A DNA stretch of 64,000 nt from Corylus avellana (GCF_901000735.1 NC_081545.1:29231513-29295512); one strand, 5' to 3'; counted from the stretch's first letter, positions 23,062 to 35,895 are shown. Notes: generated from the sequence alone by a model not told the origin. Numbers and translations are program-made.

Positions 23062-23607
23062 TCATCGTCAACTCTCTCTCCCTCTCGGCTTTTGCTGGGC
23101 CGGAGCTCTTTTGGGCTCAGGTTGTTGTTGCTGTTGTTGCGTGCAGTGATGTAGAAAGAGATACAGACTAGTAACAGTGAGCGCTCTCTGTTTTTCTTCC
23201 TTTCTCTTTTGCTCTCTGACCGTGCATTGTGGAGCGTGCGTGCGTCGTCGTTTTGCTGGGCTCCGAACTGTTGCTTTCAGGCTTCAGCTTTATATGTGTG
23301 TGTTGCTTACGTTTAGCGTTATTATTTCTGTACGGAGTTTCCTGGTTTTGGGTTTGTGCTCTCGCTGGTTAAAGCTCTGGGTTTCGGAGTCTTATTTGGG
23401 AATTTGACGCTGTTTCTTCACAGAGAGAGTGAAAGAGACGGATATGTATTTGAGGTTTTTTTGTAAATATTTTTTCTTTCGTAGCAATGCAGGGCTGGGA
23501 TTGAGAAATTTGGGGGGGTTTTGTGGATTTTTGTGTGTGTTTATGAGAGGTTGAGGGTGCGTTGGGTTTTGGGGAGTGTTTTTCAGGGTCTATTAGTTGT
23601 TGCGGAA

Positions 23608-26600
23608 ATGAATGAGAACACGGGGAAAGAGTCGTCGTGTTTGGCGATTACTGCAGAGAAACGAGTGCATAGGCCTGGTGGTTGTGCTGGGATTTTCTTT
23701 CAGCTTTTCGATTGGAACCGGAAGTTCGCCAAGAAGAAGCTTTTCTCCAAGAAGTTCCTTCCTCCAAGTCAGTCACTCTACATTGCTTCCTTTTCCTCAG
23801 TCTCTCTCAATCTCTCTCTCTCTGTTCGACATAGAAATAAATAAAAGTTTTCCCATTTGACAAAAAAGTTTGATTTTTTTTTTCTTTCTTGTTTTCTTTT
23901 GTTTTTCTTTTGGGTGTATTAGTTCGTGCAAAACAAGCTTCTAAGAAGTTCAAAGGAGATGAGAAAATGCCCACTTCCAAGCTCCATTTGGTATGCATTT
24001 TGCTTTCTGGAAATCTGAATTCTTGCTGTTCATCTTGTTCTCTTAGTCTTAGTGGGTATGAAATTTTGTTCCTTTTCATTTTTGGTGATTGGGTTTTCTG
24101 GTTGCATTTGAATCATAGATTGCTGATGAGAACAGTGGTGGTTTTCCAAATGTGAAGAAAAATGGGAATCGTAGGGTAGATTTAGATAAGAAGCATGAAA
24201 TGCGAGCTCCGGGTTTGGTTGCTCGGCTAATGGGTCTTGAATCTATGCCAGCTGTGCATCGAGATAAGCCTAAGAAACCTTCATTCTCTGGTAATTTTGA
24301 TAATGGGGATGGGAAGTTTGTGGGTAGTCATAGTGGGTTTGATAAGGACGAGTTGAATTTGGAGAAAGGAGGCACAAAGCAGGAATCAAGGCCTCAGAAG
24401 CTGCAAAAGACTGGCCCGCTTGACAGACGGGCAGTGAGTAGGTTTGGAGCTGAAGCATTCCACATTAAGAGTGTTTTGTCACGGTCAAGAAAGCACCATC
24501 ATAATCACCCTAAGTTTGTTTCTCCCGTGAAGAGTCCAAGGATTTCCTCCGGGAAGAATGTGTCTCGCAGCTCTCGGTTAATTGGCGCTGCTACTAGGAT
24601 TTTGGAACCCGGGTTGCAAGCTACAAGCAGAGCTAAATCCGCTCTTACTTATTCGAGTTCTAGGCATTATTGTCCGAAGGATGAGATTGTGATGGAGGAG
24701 ACCGGGTGTATATCACCGGATATGCTGAAAGAATCCTGTTATAATGTGTGTTCAACGAAGCCTTTGATGGGGCAGACTTCTTGTAGAAATTGTGGTAATT
24801 TGGTAAAATTCAGACCAGATACTGAGGAACAACCATCTGCTCTTTTTGCTTCAAATTTTGTCGATGCCTCTTCTCAGGATTCAGAATGGAGTAAATCAAG
24901 GTCACCAGGATCCTCGCATGAGCAAGAAAGAGATGCACTTTTTCAGAGAAGTAACGACCAGGAGGCTTCTCTTGTTGCTCAAGAAAAGGACAATCTACGA
25001 ATCCATAATGAACCAATTACAGAAGGTCATGGACAATCGCATTTGTCGAGCCAAACACGCAAGCCTCAAAAGGATGAATCATCTTCCATTGCTTTCAAGC
25101 ACCGAACGCAACCTCAGGACCATATTTTGTCAGGCGGGGATAGAATCCCACCTAGGTCTAAACTAAATAATCTGCAGAGCCGAAGAGTCTCAACATCTGG
25201 AAATGCCGCTGGTGGGAACAAAGATTTTGTTGCTTTGAACCGAAGTCTAAGCGGTCGAATCAGGCCGAGGGTGTCTAACAAGGTGGACAGTTCTAAGTTT
25301 GACACGGAGAGGAAGGCTTGTAATGGACGAGATGATTCCTTACCACAGTTAAGGACTTCAGTACGAAAAAGGAGGACGATAAATTTGAGTGGGCAAGCTG
25401 AAAGTACAGGTTTGGCCAATTCGACATTTGCAAAACAAAGAAATGTTCGGTCTGATACTTTGACTGGAAAAGGCATGGGGAATGCTCACTCCATGAACGG
25501 AAATTGTGTCAAAAGTAGATTAGCCAGCCAGGGAGATGGAAAAAGAGCAGATGGAAATAAGGAAACTGATGTTATTTCTTTTACATTTAATTCTCCTATA
25601 AGGCACAAGACTGGAATTCCCACCCAAATTGAGGAAAGTAGGAGGGATGAAGATGGAAAGATGTCTTTTCAAAGGCCATTACCATTGCGAAGAGATGCTT
25701 TAGGGGCCCTTCTGGAACAAAAGTTGAAGGAACTGACTTGTCAAGAAGATGATGAGTTGACAGTGGGTACTCCAGCCAAGCGACCCACTGCTATGATTCT
25801 CCAAGAGTTAATATCTGCTTTGACTGCAGAGCAGCATTTCTCTCAGGATGGTAATATGTTCAACAAGGAAATAGCTTTCAAGGTAAGTTGTCTTTTCTTC
25901 TGTCATGCTACCATCTTTCCTGACTTTAGCTTCTGCAGTTCAACTTGTGTCACTTTTACCCAGCCATTCTTTTCTGATTTAGCTATTCTATCCTCCTGCC
26001 CAAGAAGAAAAAAAAAAAAGACTCACTGTTATTTTAGCTGGAATTCTTGCTTTCATATTTGGCTTTTAGGTCAATGTATGTGGAGATATCATGAGAACAC
26101 TTCTTTCCTATCTTGTATGCCTATGCCAAAATTTTCTTTGTTGAAAACTCTCCTGTCTGAAACATTTTGGTAAGAATGAATGCATCTGGGATATAATTGG
26201 TAATACTACTGAAGAGTACTTGATGATTATGGCAGAAAACATATGAGTATTTTGTGATTGTACTGACAGATTTCACTATCCTAATATGACTTCTAAAAAT
26301 AATAGGTTATATACAAAAAGGCGGTCCTTTCTGAACGTGACAGCATTACTTCGCTAATTATAGTGGTTTATATTGATTGCCATAAGATAAATGATATTCC
26401 ACTCAAACTGATCAAGTTGTTCTAACTTTCTTATTACAAGTGATGGATGAAGATTAGTCATCTTTGGTTGTATTGCATCTATATACGCTCCCTACATCAT
26501 GCAATCTTTCATTATGTATAATCCATTTGGGTAGATTTCGTGTAAAATGTACCCTTGCATCTGATGAGGATCAGATATGTACTTTTTCAATCAAAAGAAG

Positions 26601-27817
26601 TGATAAAGATTTTACTTGCAGCCAATGAGAAAATTAGTAGTCATAATTCTAAAAATAATGTCTGCAAAATCAATATTTTGCATGGGGACACGTGGGTAGA
26701 GCAGTATCATTGTGGTTTGGGAGATTTAACATATCTGTTTTTGTATGATTGTTAATGTTTAGTGACTGGCTTTCTAATATGACTGCTATTGATTGAATTT
26801 TGGTCTATTGTTGAGTGCGTTGATTTATTCCTAACGAGTGTAGCTTCTGTTTTTGCTCTCTTCAGACTAAAGCAGAGATGGAAAGGTTTGCTGCAAGTGT
26901 GCGTGAAGGTCATCATCTTAGCCCTGGATCTGTTCTTGAAGCTTCGTTCTCGTCTAGTAGTCTGGATGAAAGCCCAGGTAAAAGGGCTTGAAATTACTGA
27001 TTAAAACACTTTTTTCCAAAAAAATATGATTTTCAAGTTTCTGCCTGTTTTGAAGTGTTCTTATTTCTGTCTCCAATCCTTGCTTGCAGTTCCAGGACAT
27101 AGGTTGTGCCCTGATTCCATGGATTACTGCTATGATCGGTTGCAACCGTTGGGACCCAATGCTGATCTTTTGGATTCTGCAACCTCATTGGATAAAGGGA
27201 GGAGTGTTGGTGAGGTGGTGATTGATTTTGTCAGAAACGTCTCTAAAATGTTAGACATTATCAATGTTACTGGGGCCGGATTGAGTGGAAGTAAGCTCAC
27301 CCATGCGAAGGAGGTAATCTTGAATGCAGAACTGTTGTTTGGAACTGCAACATCACATTATGTAGATGGAATGAAGGGTTTTCTCGTGAGTCCTTGTCTC
27401 CTTGATGAACTGGAATCTTTTGCTCATGCTGCATGGACAAATTCCAAGGACTTCATTGGTTTAGAGGACAGCATAGATGGAAATCAGCTTAGGAGATTTC
27501 TTTTTGACTTTGTCGTAGAATGTTTAGAATCAAAATATGTTCGATACTGTGATGCTGGATTCAAGATGTGGTCAAGACTCCCATCATGCATGAGTACAAA
27601 GAGGTTGATTGTAGATGTTGCAGAGGAGGTTAGAAGGTGGAGAGATTTGGCTGGGATGGTTCCTGATGAGATAATAGATTGGGAGATGAGTTATTCATTG
27701 GGGAAATGGACAGATTTTGATATTGAAGCATTTGAGACTGGCGTTGAGATTGATGGGGAAATACTTCAAATTCTAGTAGAGGAAATTGTGATGGACCTTT
27801 TGGAGTGCAGGCTGTGA
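23608..27817 (+). CDS. TRM/LONGIFOLIA-type protein (DUF3741 motif and DUF4378 domain)
   Basis: Five exons: 23608-23767, 23923-23990, 24119-25882, 26866-26977 and 27090-27817. Together they give 943 aa with every phase consistent. The N-terminus is RPGGCAGIFFQLFDWNRKFA, then the basic stretch KKKLFSKKFLPP. VARLMGLESMP at residues 110-120 is the TON1-recruiting-motif-family signature. A central disordered Ser/Lys/Arg-rich region follows. LGALLEQKLKELT lies near residue 604, and the C-terminal DUF4378 region in exon 5 includes RWRDLAGMVPDEIIDWEM. Family members bind TON1 and organise cortical microtubules and division planes, and LONGIFOLIA members control organ elongation. That role is known for relatives and inferred here. 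I chose the start at 23608 because the conserved N-terminus begins just after it. It converges on the minus-strand gene at 28332. Confidence 0.88.
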
Positions 27818-28331
27818 ATTTCTTATATTCCTGCTATTTTTGAGTTCTTTTTCATTGGTAATGTGACTCACCACTCACCAGAACTTGATGGCTTATTTTG
27901 TACAAATTGATGGATGTTTATTGCAAGTGATGAAAAAAGCTGGATTATTCCACTCTGTTGTTTCTCAATTGTCACACTTTCTTGTCATCAACAATAAATA
28001 AATAGAATGGAGAAACTAGTGCAATCAAAATCCTTCCAAACTTTTGAGTAAGAAAAAATAGAAAAGAATATCCATGTTCTTCTCAAATCTCCACTATTTT
28101 ACAATCATATTCTCCTAGTTACCTCCAGAGAAGCAATAGGGTAAACAAAAAAAAAAAAAAAAAAAAAATTGAAAACAAATTCTTCTTCAACCTCTGGAGA
28201 AAGCAGTGGGACATTACTCTAAAAAGCTCGTGAAACAAATCCAATTTCAATCAAAAGACAAGTACCATGGACCATGGTTAACAAATTCTGTATAAAACCC
28301 AGCTCCACCGCTGCCGCCGCCGCCATGACAT
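27818..28331. other. Shared 3' flank between convergent genes
   Basis: This is the probable 3' UTR of the TRM gene (to about 28010, with AATAAATAAATA near 27992) and that of the minus-strand neighbour. An A-run lies at about 28147-28168. No other feature. Confidence 0.4.
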
Positions 28332-28985
28332 TCAAAACTGTCTGTACCCCAAAACAGTCTTCGCCCCCCCTCTGCTGCTCCTCCCTCTCCTGTTTTCACC
28401 ATTAATCGCGTTCGCTGTGGCCGAAGAGAGCCCCTTCAATTCCTCAACGCTTGCATAGCTCTTCCTCGCCATCAATCCACCCCTTTTCTCCCCTGCATTT
28501 GCTGACTTGCTCCCTCTCGCATTCGACAGAACTCCGTTAACTCTCGACCAGTTCTTTGACGGCGGCGTCATCTCGAGCAGCGAAGGAAGCGTCGTCACTG
28601 GCTTCCGGTTCTCTTTCCGCAATGCCGCCGAGAAATCCGGCACCGACTGCGCAAGAACGGAGGAGGACCCTTTAGGCCTAGAGACCAAATTCGTTTGAAA
28701 TTTGACCTGTTTCTTCGGAGGGGTCATTTTTGGTTCATACTCTTCCGGTTCTTGTTGCCTTGCTTGCTTCCCTCTCAGCTTTGATTCCCTCAGTTCTGCG
28801 TATGCTCTGTATCTGGGGCCTCTCTCCATGATAAAGCTCTCTGTGATGAGGCTGAGAGGAATGGGTTTGTTGGGGTTCGAATTCTGAGAGAGGATTAGAG
28901 ATACGGGGTCGAGGGCTTGGAAGAGAGATTGGAGCGTGGGATTTGGCTGCTGGGTTTGTCGCAGAGGGCCGTTTGTCTCTGCCAT
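28332..28985 (-). CDS. Uncharacterised plant protein, 217 aa
   Basis: A single exon starting MAETNGPLRQ. The frame stays open upstream to 29222, but that extension is low complexity, contains a GA-repeat stretch and looks like leader. I therefore prefer the ATG at 28985. The most ordered part is residues 54-71, ERGPRYRAYAELRESKLR, a basic, probably helical segment. After it come Lys/Pro-rich and Ser-rich disordered stretches (PPKKQVKFQT, RKSYASVEELKGLSSA) and a short tail GYRQF. There is no signal peptide or membrane segment. I recognise it only as a likely conserved plant protein of unknown function. It runs convergent to the TRM gene. Confidence 0.7.
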   Translation of the reverse strand: MAETNGPLRQTQQPNPTLQSLFQALDPVSLILSQNSNPNKPIPLSLITESFIMERGPRYRAYAELRESKLRGKQARQQEPEEYEPKMTPPKKQVKFQTNLVSRPKGSSSVLAQSVPDFSAALRKENRKPVTTLPSLLEMTPPSKNWSRVNGVLSNARGSKSANAGEKRGGLMARKSYASVEELKGLSSATANAINGENRRGRSSRGGAKTVLGYRQF

Positions 28986-30175
28986 TGTTGATGGATTTGA
29001 GACTTGGGTATTTTGCTTGCTCTGTTTCGGTTTGGGACAGAGCATTGATCGATTGATAATAGCTTCTGCAGTTTCTTCTTTGGGGTTTTTGTAGTTTGTG
29101 CAATTAAAAATTTGATTTTGCAACGGTCTAATAGACTCAGAAGAGAGAGAGAGAGAGTGCTTCGCTTTCCCTCTTTTTACCCTATCGATTGGTTTCAACG
29201 TTCCAATTGAGGTGGGGTCCATTTTTGAAATTAAAAAAAGTTTCGAATCACTTCGGATTCCTTACCAACCGTCTGATTTAGTTGGACTTCCATGATGGAT
29301 TTCTACGATCCATATAACTTTATAGGGATGGGATTCTTCTTGCTCTGGGCAGGGCCTTGTAGAGTATCTTCGGAAAGCTTCCCTGACCATTGACGACACC
29401 AAATCTCTTTTTTGAAACGACTTTTTTGACAAAAGGTTGCAAACAGGTCGGCCATTTGAAGCCTTTCCATATGGCCACAAATTAGGCTCCACGTTGCCAT
29501 ATGGTATAAGACAATGGCAACGATGAAATCCATGTAGTAACCGATTCGTGTGAAGGGAGTACTTTGTAGGGATCTAAGGCTTTGCCCGGCATGAGTGTCC
29601 CTAACTTGGAGGGATAGCCGTCTTAAAAAAACAAAGAAGGCTAAATTGACGGTTCTAACCAATCTTTCAATGTAAGATTGAAAAAAATATAAAAAAAATC
29701 AAAGAACCAAATAAAGTCACTTTGGTTGTAGTAATTATATTAGATTTGGTTAATTATATTAATATGAACAATAATACTCTCTTTTTGACATCTTAATTTT
29801 CTGATTATTAGCTGACAGAGATTAGAGACTGAAACAAAAGCCAGTCTCTTTCTTAAACATCAGATTTTGTCTTTTATTTCAAAATTCATAAACTAAAAGG
29901 TCAAATAAACAGTTAAAACTCCACTGACATTTAAAAATAGTAGTAGTTAAATGGTAGATAAGAGGGGTATCTAGAATAGATTGCAGGGCTTGATTCCTTG
30001 ACAAACTGTTGGAGCACATGAAGCTTCCACAAATAACACAATATTAGTGCAAGGAAGATTACAAGAACTTTCATCTCCTGGTTCAAACATGAGAAGCTCC
30101 CAACAGAACAAGCACACAATGATAAAATCTCATAGATGCCATGTACCTTCTTCAATCCCCATTCATCAGTTAGAG
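28986..30175. other. Intergenic, with an unexplained open block
   Basis: It contains the leader of the 28332 gene, including (GA)n at about 29139-29157. A patch of more balanced composition at 29262-29662 has two overlapping long minus-strand frames and no recognisable domain. The remainder is AT-rich and ends in the 3' flank of the peptidyl-tRNA hydrolase gene. Confidence 0.4.
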
Positions 30176-33100
30176 TCACACTTTGTGATACTTGTATTTC
30201 TGCCCCAAATTAAAGGTATTGATTCTCTGGTTAAACCCATGGAGCATCAGGCTCCTGACGGCCTCAACCCCTTGTTCTAGTCCTGCATCAATCTGTCCAG
30301 ATAGCTACTACCAGTTAAATTGTTTGCCAGTACCCAGGACAAAATTCTAACACAAATGAAAATGCAGAGGCACAAAACTGAGAGATGCACACACTTGATC
30401 AAGCAATTTTATAGAGATTGATGCAGTTATTAGAAGCAACCATCTTCACAGACAGATGCGCCATAGTAATATGAATTCATGAGAGGAATGCCTTACCCTC
30501 CACTCCGTTCTTATATGAGAGGAAACTACCATTTGATCTCGAGCATATTTCTAAATTTTAAAATTATAATCACATAATTTATAAAGGAATCTCGAAACAA
30601 TTACAAATAAAGACCCAACTAACAAGATTTTAACATCATTAAGGATATTGCTTGGGTAATGCACCAATAGGAAACTATATGTTACAAAACATTGTTATTG
30701 TATCTGAACTTTTCTGAGTAGGACATGCAATAACACTAGGCGGTACGATTTTTGAAAATCATATACCTGTTGTCGCTCTACTGAACTAAACTTCTGGAGA
30801 AGAAATGCTTTCAAATCCATGGTTCCAGGGGGATTTCCAATGCCTGCAAACATAAATTTTTTTAATTTTACACTGAAGGCATGTATAGCTCTTCAAATTA
30901 AGGAAATACTATTAACATGTGCAAGTGATAATACTTATGGAACCAACCTATGCACAACCGAGGAAATCCACGGCAACCATCCAAATGGCCCATTACACTC
31001 CTCACCCTGTAACAAGAGATAGAATGAAGATACTACGAGGCCATTGATTAAAGTACGTGAAAATCGATGTAAATTAACACAATATCTTATCCCAAATCAC
31101 GAAAGAATGCAAAACCGGATAGACATATCGACTTTTTAATAACTGAGATAAAAATTAATTTAACTTTTTGAGTTGAATTACATAGATCTACTAGATGTAT
31201 ATGTTTGGAAGCTGTCAATACCATTGCTCTAACATCCATATTATAAACATATGCAACCAAAACAAGACAGAAAACACAGGAAAATCTAATGATCCTAGTT
31301 CTTCTCCTTTTTTTCTCCTTTTATAACAATGATCTAATTATTAGTTGAATTGGCAGTATAATATTACCTTTCCATTGAAGGTCATCAGTTTTTTAATGTC
31401 GAGCAAGAAACATCAGGGTTTTTGATTTTATAAGGACTTAGTAATCTACAGAAGATCAAACAATTACTTGGGAAATGAGGTGAGAGTCGAGGGTTTCAGA
31501 TTTATCAAGAAAAATATTAATAAAAAAATAAAAAAAATAAAAAGTAAAAAAGATAGGGGAGGGGTTCATATTGCAGAAAGTGGAAAGAGATCACTTGGGT
31601 CATCTAGGCACATACATAGCACTTCATTTAACATACCTAGCAAAACTATCAATTTTTAAAACAGTAAGTAACATGTTGTTGGTAGAATAGCCACCTCTTC
31701 TAGTAGGCTGCCACTTAAAATTTACCTTCCCATATTATAAAAAAACATTATAATTCTATTACAAGTGATATCCAAACAAACATACCCATTGTGATGGCCA
31801 TGTCCTCCTTTTGGTTGAAGCCTCAGAACACCATTTGGTAAGCTCATATCATCATAAACCTACAGGGGCAAGTCAGGATAACATATAATGTGATAGTGAT
31901 TCGGATTAATTGTCATGTAAAGTCATTTATTAACTTGGTTACACTGCATGAAGGTAGTAGAATGCATACCAATAAAATATGACGCAATGGTACTTGATAA
32001 TGTGCAGCAAGTGGTCCAACCTTAACAATAATGAAAAGAAAATAGAAGGTCAGGGATATATATGAATATCATAAGGTTCCTAGGACCAAAACAAGTGCCA
32101 TCCGCTTATTTTACCAATGACAAGGAAAGAAATTTGGTAAACCTTGGAGGGGAGTTTAATAAGAAATGTACCCAAATGCCTTTAAATCTAGGGCATAGGC
32201 TTGGCTAAACCTTGGAAATCTTAATGCCATAATGCCTTTCAAATCCTCCTAGCCATTATCCTACTGCAATAATTCTTGCTAAGAAGAAAGCCCATGTTGT
32301 GGCAATTCCGCCCAAAAGGCAATGAGTTACTCCTACAGTACGTCCTTGGATAATGCTCAAGGCTTTGGGCTGAGTAGAGGAGAAACTTTTTATTTATTTT
32401 GAGGCCAAACCGTGTGCAAGGCACTTTTTAACTTACATCATTTCCATTTGATTTGGTTAATTTAATGTCCATCCGCCTAATGGTGCACCTTACAAATCAA
32501 GTATATACAACATACGACCTTTTTTAGCCCTAAAAGAAAAGTTCCATAAATAGGTTGTGAACAAACATTTAGACATATTAGGACACTTATGCAAATAAGA
32601 AACCACAATAAAAATTGAAATATAAGATAAGAACAAACCGCCTCCCCACTGTAATTCATGTATGCTTGAGGCTTAGCCAATAAAATTGGTACTTCACCAA
32701 TGGAACCTGTACTGATCACGCAAAGAAATCGGAATAAACATCACAACCACAATGAAATGAAAACGTGAGTAGAAAACAAAAATGACCAAAGCAAATAAGC
32801 GGCTGAAGTCACACCTATTCCAATTAATGCCTTTGACTGTATTGTATTCATCACAATGCCCTCTGCTCGAGAAATGCTATCAATCATTTCAAAACCAACC
32901 TGATAGAGAGAATCCCAATTACTAAGATGGAAGAAAGCAAAAAAGGCTCACAATTGAAGCAAGCTTACATAAGTACTGCATTACATTGTGCCTTGTACCG
33001 TGGTACTTATTTCCGGGGTTACCCAACCCAACAATCAACCAAGGAGTATACTCCATTTTAGCACCATTGTTATTTTCCAGCAGCGACGCACGTATACAAA

Positions 33101-33197
33101 GCCTCGTTGGAACCGAATGCCTTCGAAGAAAATGAGTGAAATTGGGGCTTCTTGGATAGGATATGCAAAAGTTTGGTGCCGATACCGCAAACAACAT
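30176..33197 (-). CDS. Peptidyl-tRNA hydrolase, organellar (Pth family)
   Basis: Eight exons: 33197-32985, 32899-32815, 32706-32639, 32020-31970, 31859-31786, 31006-30948, 30843-30767 and 30292-30176. They give 247 aa with all phases consistent. The enzyme cleaves the ester bond of peptidyl-tRNAs dropped by ribosomes and so recycles tRNA. Residues 1 to about 48 are rich in Ser, Arg and Phe and look like a plastid or mitochondrial transit peptide. The catalytic core starts [19 protein letters not shown], with Asn60 and His70 matching the bacterial substrate and catalytic positions. YMNYSG (Met116, Asn117), YDDMSLPNG (Asp142) and GGHGHHNG (His162, Asn163) complete the active site. The C-terminus has FPRLCIGIGNPPG and the helical lid [12 protein letters not shown]. 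An acceptor-like GTTTATAG just before the ATG and a donor-like CAG|GTTCGC near 33752 suggest a leader intron. Confidence 0.92.
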
Positions 33198-34041
33198 TGA
33201 CCTATAAACGAAAAACTACAACATTATCAACGTGGTTGGTATCCATGCTTTGAATAATAAAGCTCTAAAAATTCATTTGGAACTTGGAAGCTATGAAAAT
33301 AAAATCTTTCGTTGTTTCCATTTCTTTTTTCCTTGTGTAGGTTTCTGGATTAAAGAAAGCAAAATCTGGGTTTGGTGTTTTTTTGTGATATTTATATCTT
33401 AAAGTTGAGGAACTTATATATTTTTAGGTGAGTATTGAAGGATTTAACTCAGGCTATGCCAAATTGTTATATCCAGCCAACTGCAGTAACTCTAATAAGT
33501 TTTCTTGTGCAAATCTATTCCAACATTTTCTCGGCAACCAAATGAAGCCAAAAGAGAAACAAACATATAAACACATAACTGAAAATTAGCAACCAAACCC
33601 AGTGGCAATTCTAGTCAGTTCGAATCACCGAGTGAAAATCACAGCAAAAACAAGCTAAAGATATTGAAATACTTCCAGTATTCGAAAATTAAAGCGAAAT
33701 ATGAACCCAAAAAAAAAACTTCAAATGAAAAAAGGAGTTAAAGCAAGCGAACCTGTTCGTAATATTAGAGAAGTGAGAAAGTTGTAGATACAGAAGCAGA
33801 GGAAAAGAGCTTAGTTTAGTTTGAGGCTCTGGAAGTTGTTTCACTCTCGTTTCAGCACTGTGTTGGGGCCTCGACAGTGGATTAGACGACGTCACAAAGC
33901 AGATTTTTTTTTTTTTTTTTCATCTGGGCTTGATAACAGTGTCTGTGTTGGTCCATTTGTGTGAGTAATGCGTTGGGCCTGTGCATTTTACAGTAGCACG
34001 CCCAGCCCATTACCGTTTGTTCGTTGCACTTGCGGGCCTAC
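33198..34041. other. 5' leader, leader intron and promoter of the Pth gene
   Basis: The stretch is probably non-coding. The transcript is inferred to start near 33850-33900, with a leader intron between about 33202 and 33752. Beyond it lies a T-run (about 33905-33920). Confidence 0.4.
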
Positions 34042-34274
34042 GACTCGTTTAGAATTACGTTTGAAATGCTTAAAAGTGCTTTTAACACTCAAAAAATGTA
34101 TTTGAAGAAAAAAACATTCGTTTTGTAAAAAAATTAAAAGCGTTTTTAAGGGTCCAAAAAGCCTAAAAATGACCAAAACGCACTTTTGGCAAAAGCTTAA
34201 AAATGAAGCTTTTGCCTAAAAGCACTTATTGACTTAAAGCTCTATTTCTCAAACACAATTCCAAACAGGCTCTT
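34042..34274. mobile_element. MITE related to the one at 15271
   Basis: The interior resembles the MITE at 15271-15503 over nearly its whole length (for example GTGCTTTTAACACTCAAAAA). The right end is CAATTCCAAACAGGCTC. The left terminus is degraded (CTCGTTTAGAATTACGTTTG in place of CTGTTTGGGATTGCGTTTG). Its exact left edge is uncertain. Confidence 0.7.
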
Positions 34275-34330
34275 AAAGTAGCTTTTTTCCCCCCTAAATT
34301 CAAGGAATTATACTACTTTTTGCTTCTTAA

Positions 34331-34781
34331 GAGCACTCACAATGAAGTTGCCAAATTTTTATGCAAAATGGCTCTCAAAACTCATTTTATCTAGTTTAGT
34401 TATTGACTTTTTAAAGGCCGCCTACATCCAATTAACTATATTTTTATCTATATCATTTAAATATTATTTTTTTTAATTTTTTTATAAGGATTGTATTTTT
34501 CCTAAATATCCTATTTTTCAACTTTTGGGAAAAAAAAAAGATGTGGAGAGAGAAATAGTAAGAGAAAACATGTGAGAGAAACAATAAAAAAATAAAATGG
34601 CTCCCAAGAAAAGTGCAGCTACATGTAGCATTTTTTTTTTTTGGGCTAATCCAATAAAATATCCATTTTACTTTTTTTTTTTTTTTTTTTTTTGTTGCTA
34701 ATCCAATGTGGGAAGTTTTTTACATATCTGATTAGTCATTTTAGATAAAAGTATCATTTGACTCCTCCATTGTAAGTGCTC
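34331..34781. mobile_element. PIF/Harbinger-like MITE (451 bp)
   Basis: The left end GAGCACTCACAATG and the right end CATTGTAAGTGCTC are inverted repeats. TAA stands at both edges (34328-34330 and 34782-34784). The interior is T-rich and non-coding. The termini match a Tourist-type family widespread in dicots. Confidence 0.75.
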
Positions 34782-34784
34782 TAA

Positions 34785-35230
34785 TCTAAATACATTTCCT
34801 TATCTTTCTTTCCCTGTACCATATAATGAAAGGTAAAGAGAGGAGAAGAAAATATTTTATGTTAAAATAATGGATAGAGAAGCTATATGGAAGCTCTTTA
34901 GCTTCTCAATAAATTGGGTAGCACTAGCATACCCAATGTTTAAGAACTTTAGGGAAGCTACTGCAAAAATGATTTTTTGTTATATATATTTTTTTTATAA
35001 AAAAATTTCATGTATTTAGGGAAGGCATACAACTATTGAGTAAGTATTGTGAATGCTCTAAACCATTGGGTAGTTACAGTTCTAACAAATGCACCTAATG
35101 CTTTATTATAACTTGGGATGTGCAAGATAATACGGTTATTAACCGCTAACCACTACTAACCATAATATCTCCTAGACCAATTGTGATTACTGATTATAGG
35201 GATTCACGAGGAAAGACCAGTAATTGATTT

Positions 35231-35261
<31 letters not shown>

Positions 35262-35895
35262 ATTGGAACGGAAATCCATTTGATTTGCCAAACCTCATAA
35301 TTTCTTTCTATGAGCAAAAATAAATGAACTAATTAATCTATTTAGATATGCTATTCTTTGGTCTTACATGTGAGTCATACATATTCAATAAATAAATTTG
35401 AAAAAGAAATATGAATGAAACAAGATGGAAATGAAAAAATAATTACATTTCCCATCCAAATGGAAGGATAGTCAAAGTTACACCTAAAGCTCCAAAGAAC
35501 AAGTCCACAATGCAAATGGAAAAATTTGCCCAACCCCCATAAATTGTGTGACAGCATAAATTAGCCGGTTGGAACCCAAGAGAAATGTCAAAACTTAGAA
35601 TTGGCTTCCACATACAACCTCCTTTGCTTTCACACTCAGCTTAATTCTTAAACAGAACCATACTTCCCAATCATCAACGATTTCTTTTCTGTTCTTTTTA
35701 AGATCAAAGAAACACAAGTAGCTCTCTATGAGAAAAAAGAGGCTAACAATGAAAGTAAGTTTCAGAGAACAAAAATGAACTGTTTTTTGCGCAGAATGTA
35801 CATGAAATTGCTTCACTCATTAAAGTTAGAAAATTGGAAATTTACATTCACCAAGCTCCTAAGTCCACATATTTCCCATGGGCCCAAATCTTGGC
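34785..35895. other. Intergenic, no gene seen
   Basis: AT-rich. An (AT)n run lies at about 35238-35261. A patch near 35127-35165 (TTATTAACCGCTAACCAC) recalls the termini of the large hAT-like element at 42822. A separate right-end-like word TTGTGAATGCTCTAA lies near 35048. Confidence 0.45.

Larger units (their letters stand above)
18883..23840. repeat. Unit B of the 4958-bp duplication
   Basis: It starts at the first base after the N run, inside the sequence that corresponds to the second LTR of the TRIM-like element. It continues without a break into the intact TRM gene. It differs from unit A at six positions that I detected. Confidence 0.95.

Noticed and set aside
28986..29222. Upstream start for the 28332 gene
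   Set aside because: The open extension is rich in Lys and Ser and passes through a GA microsatellite. It looks like leader sequence.
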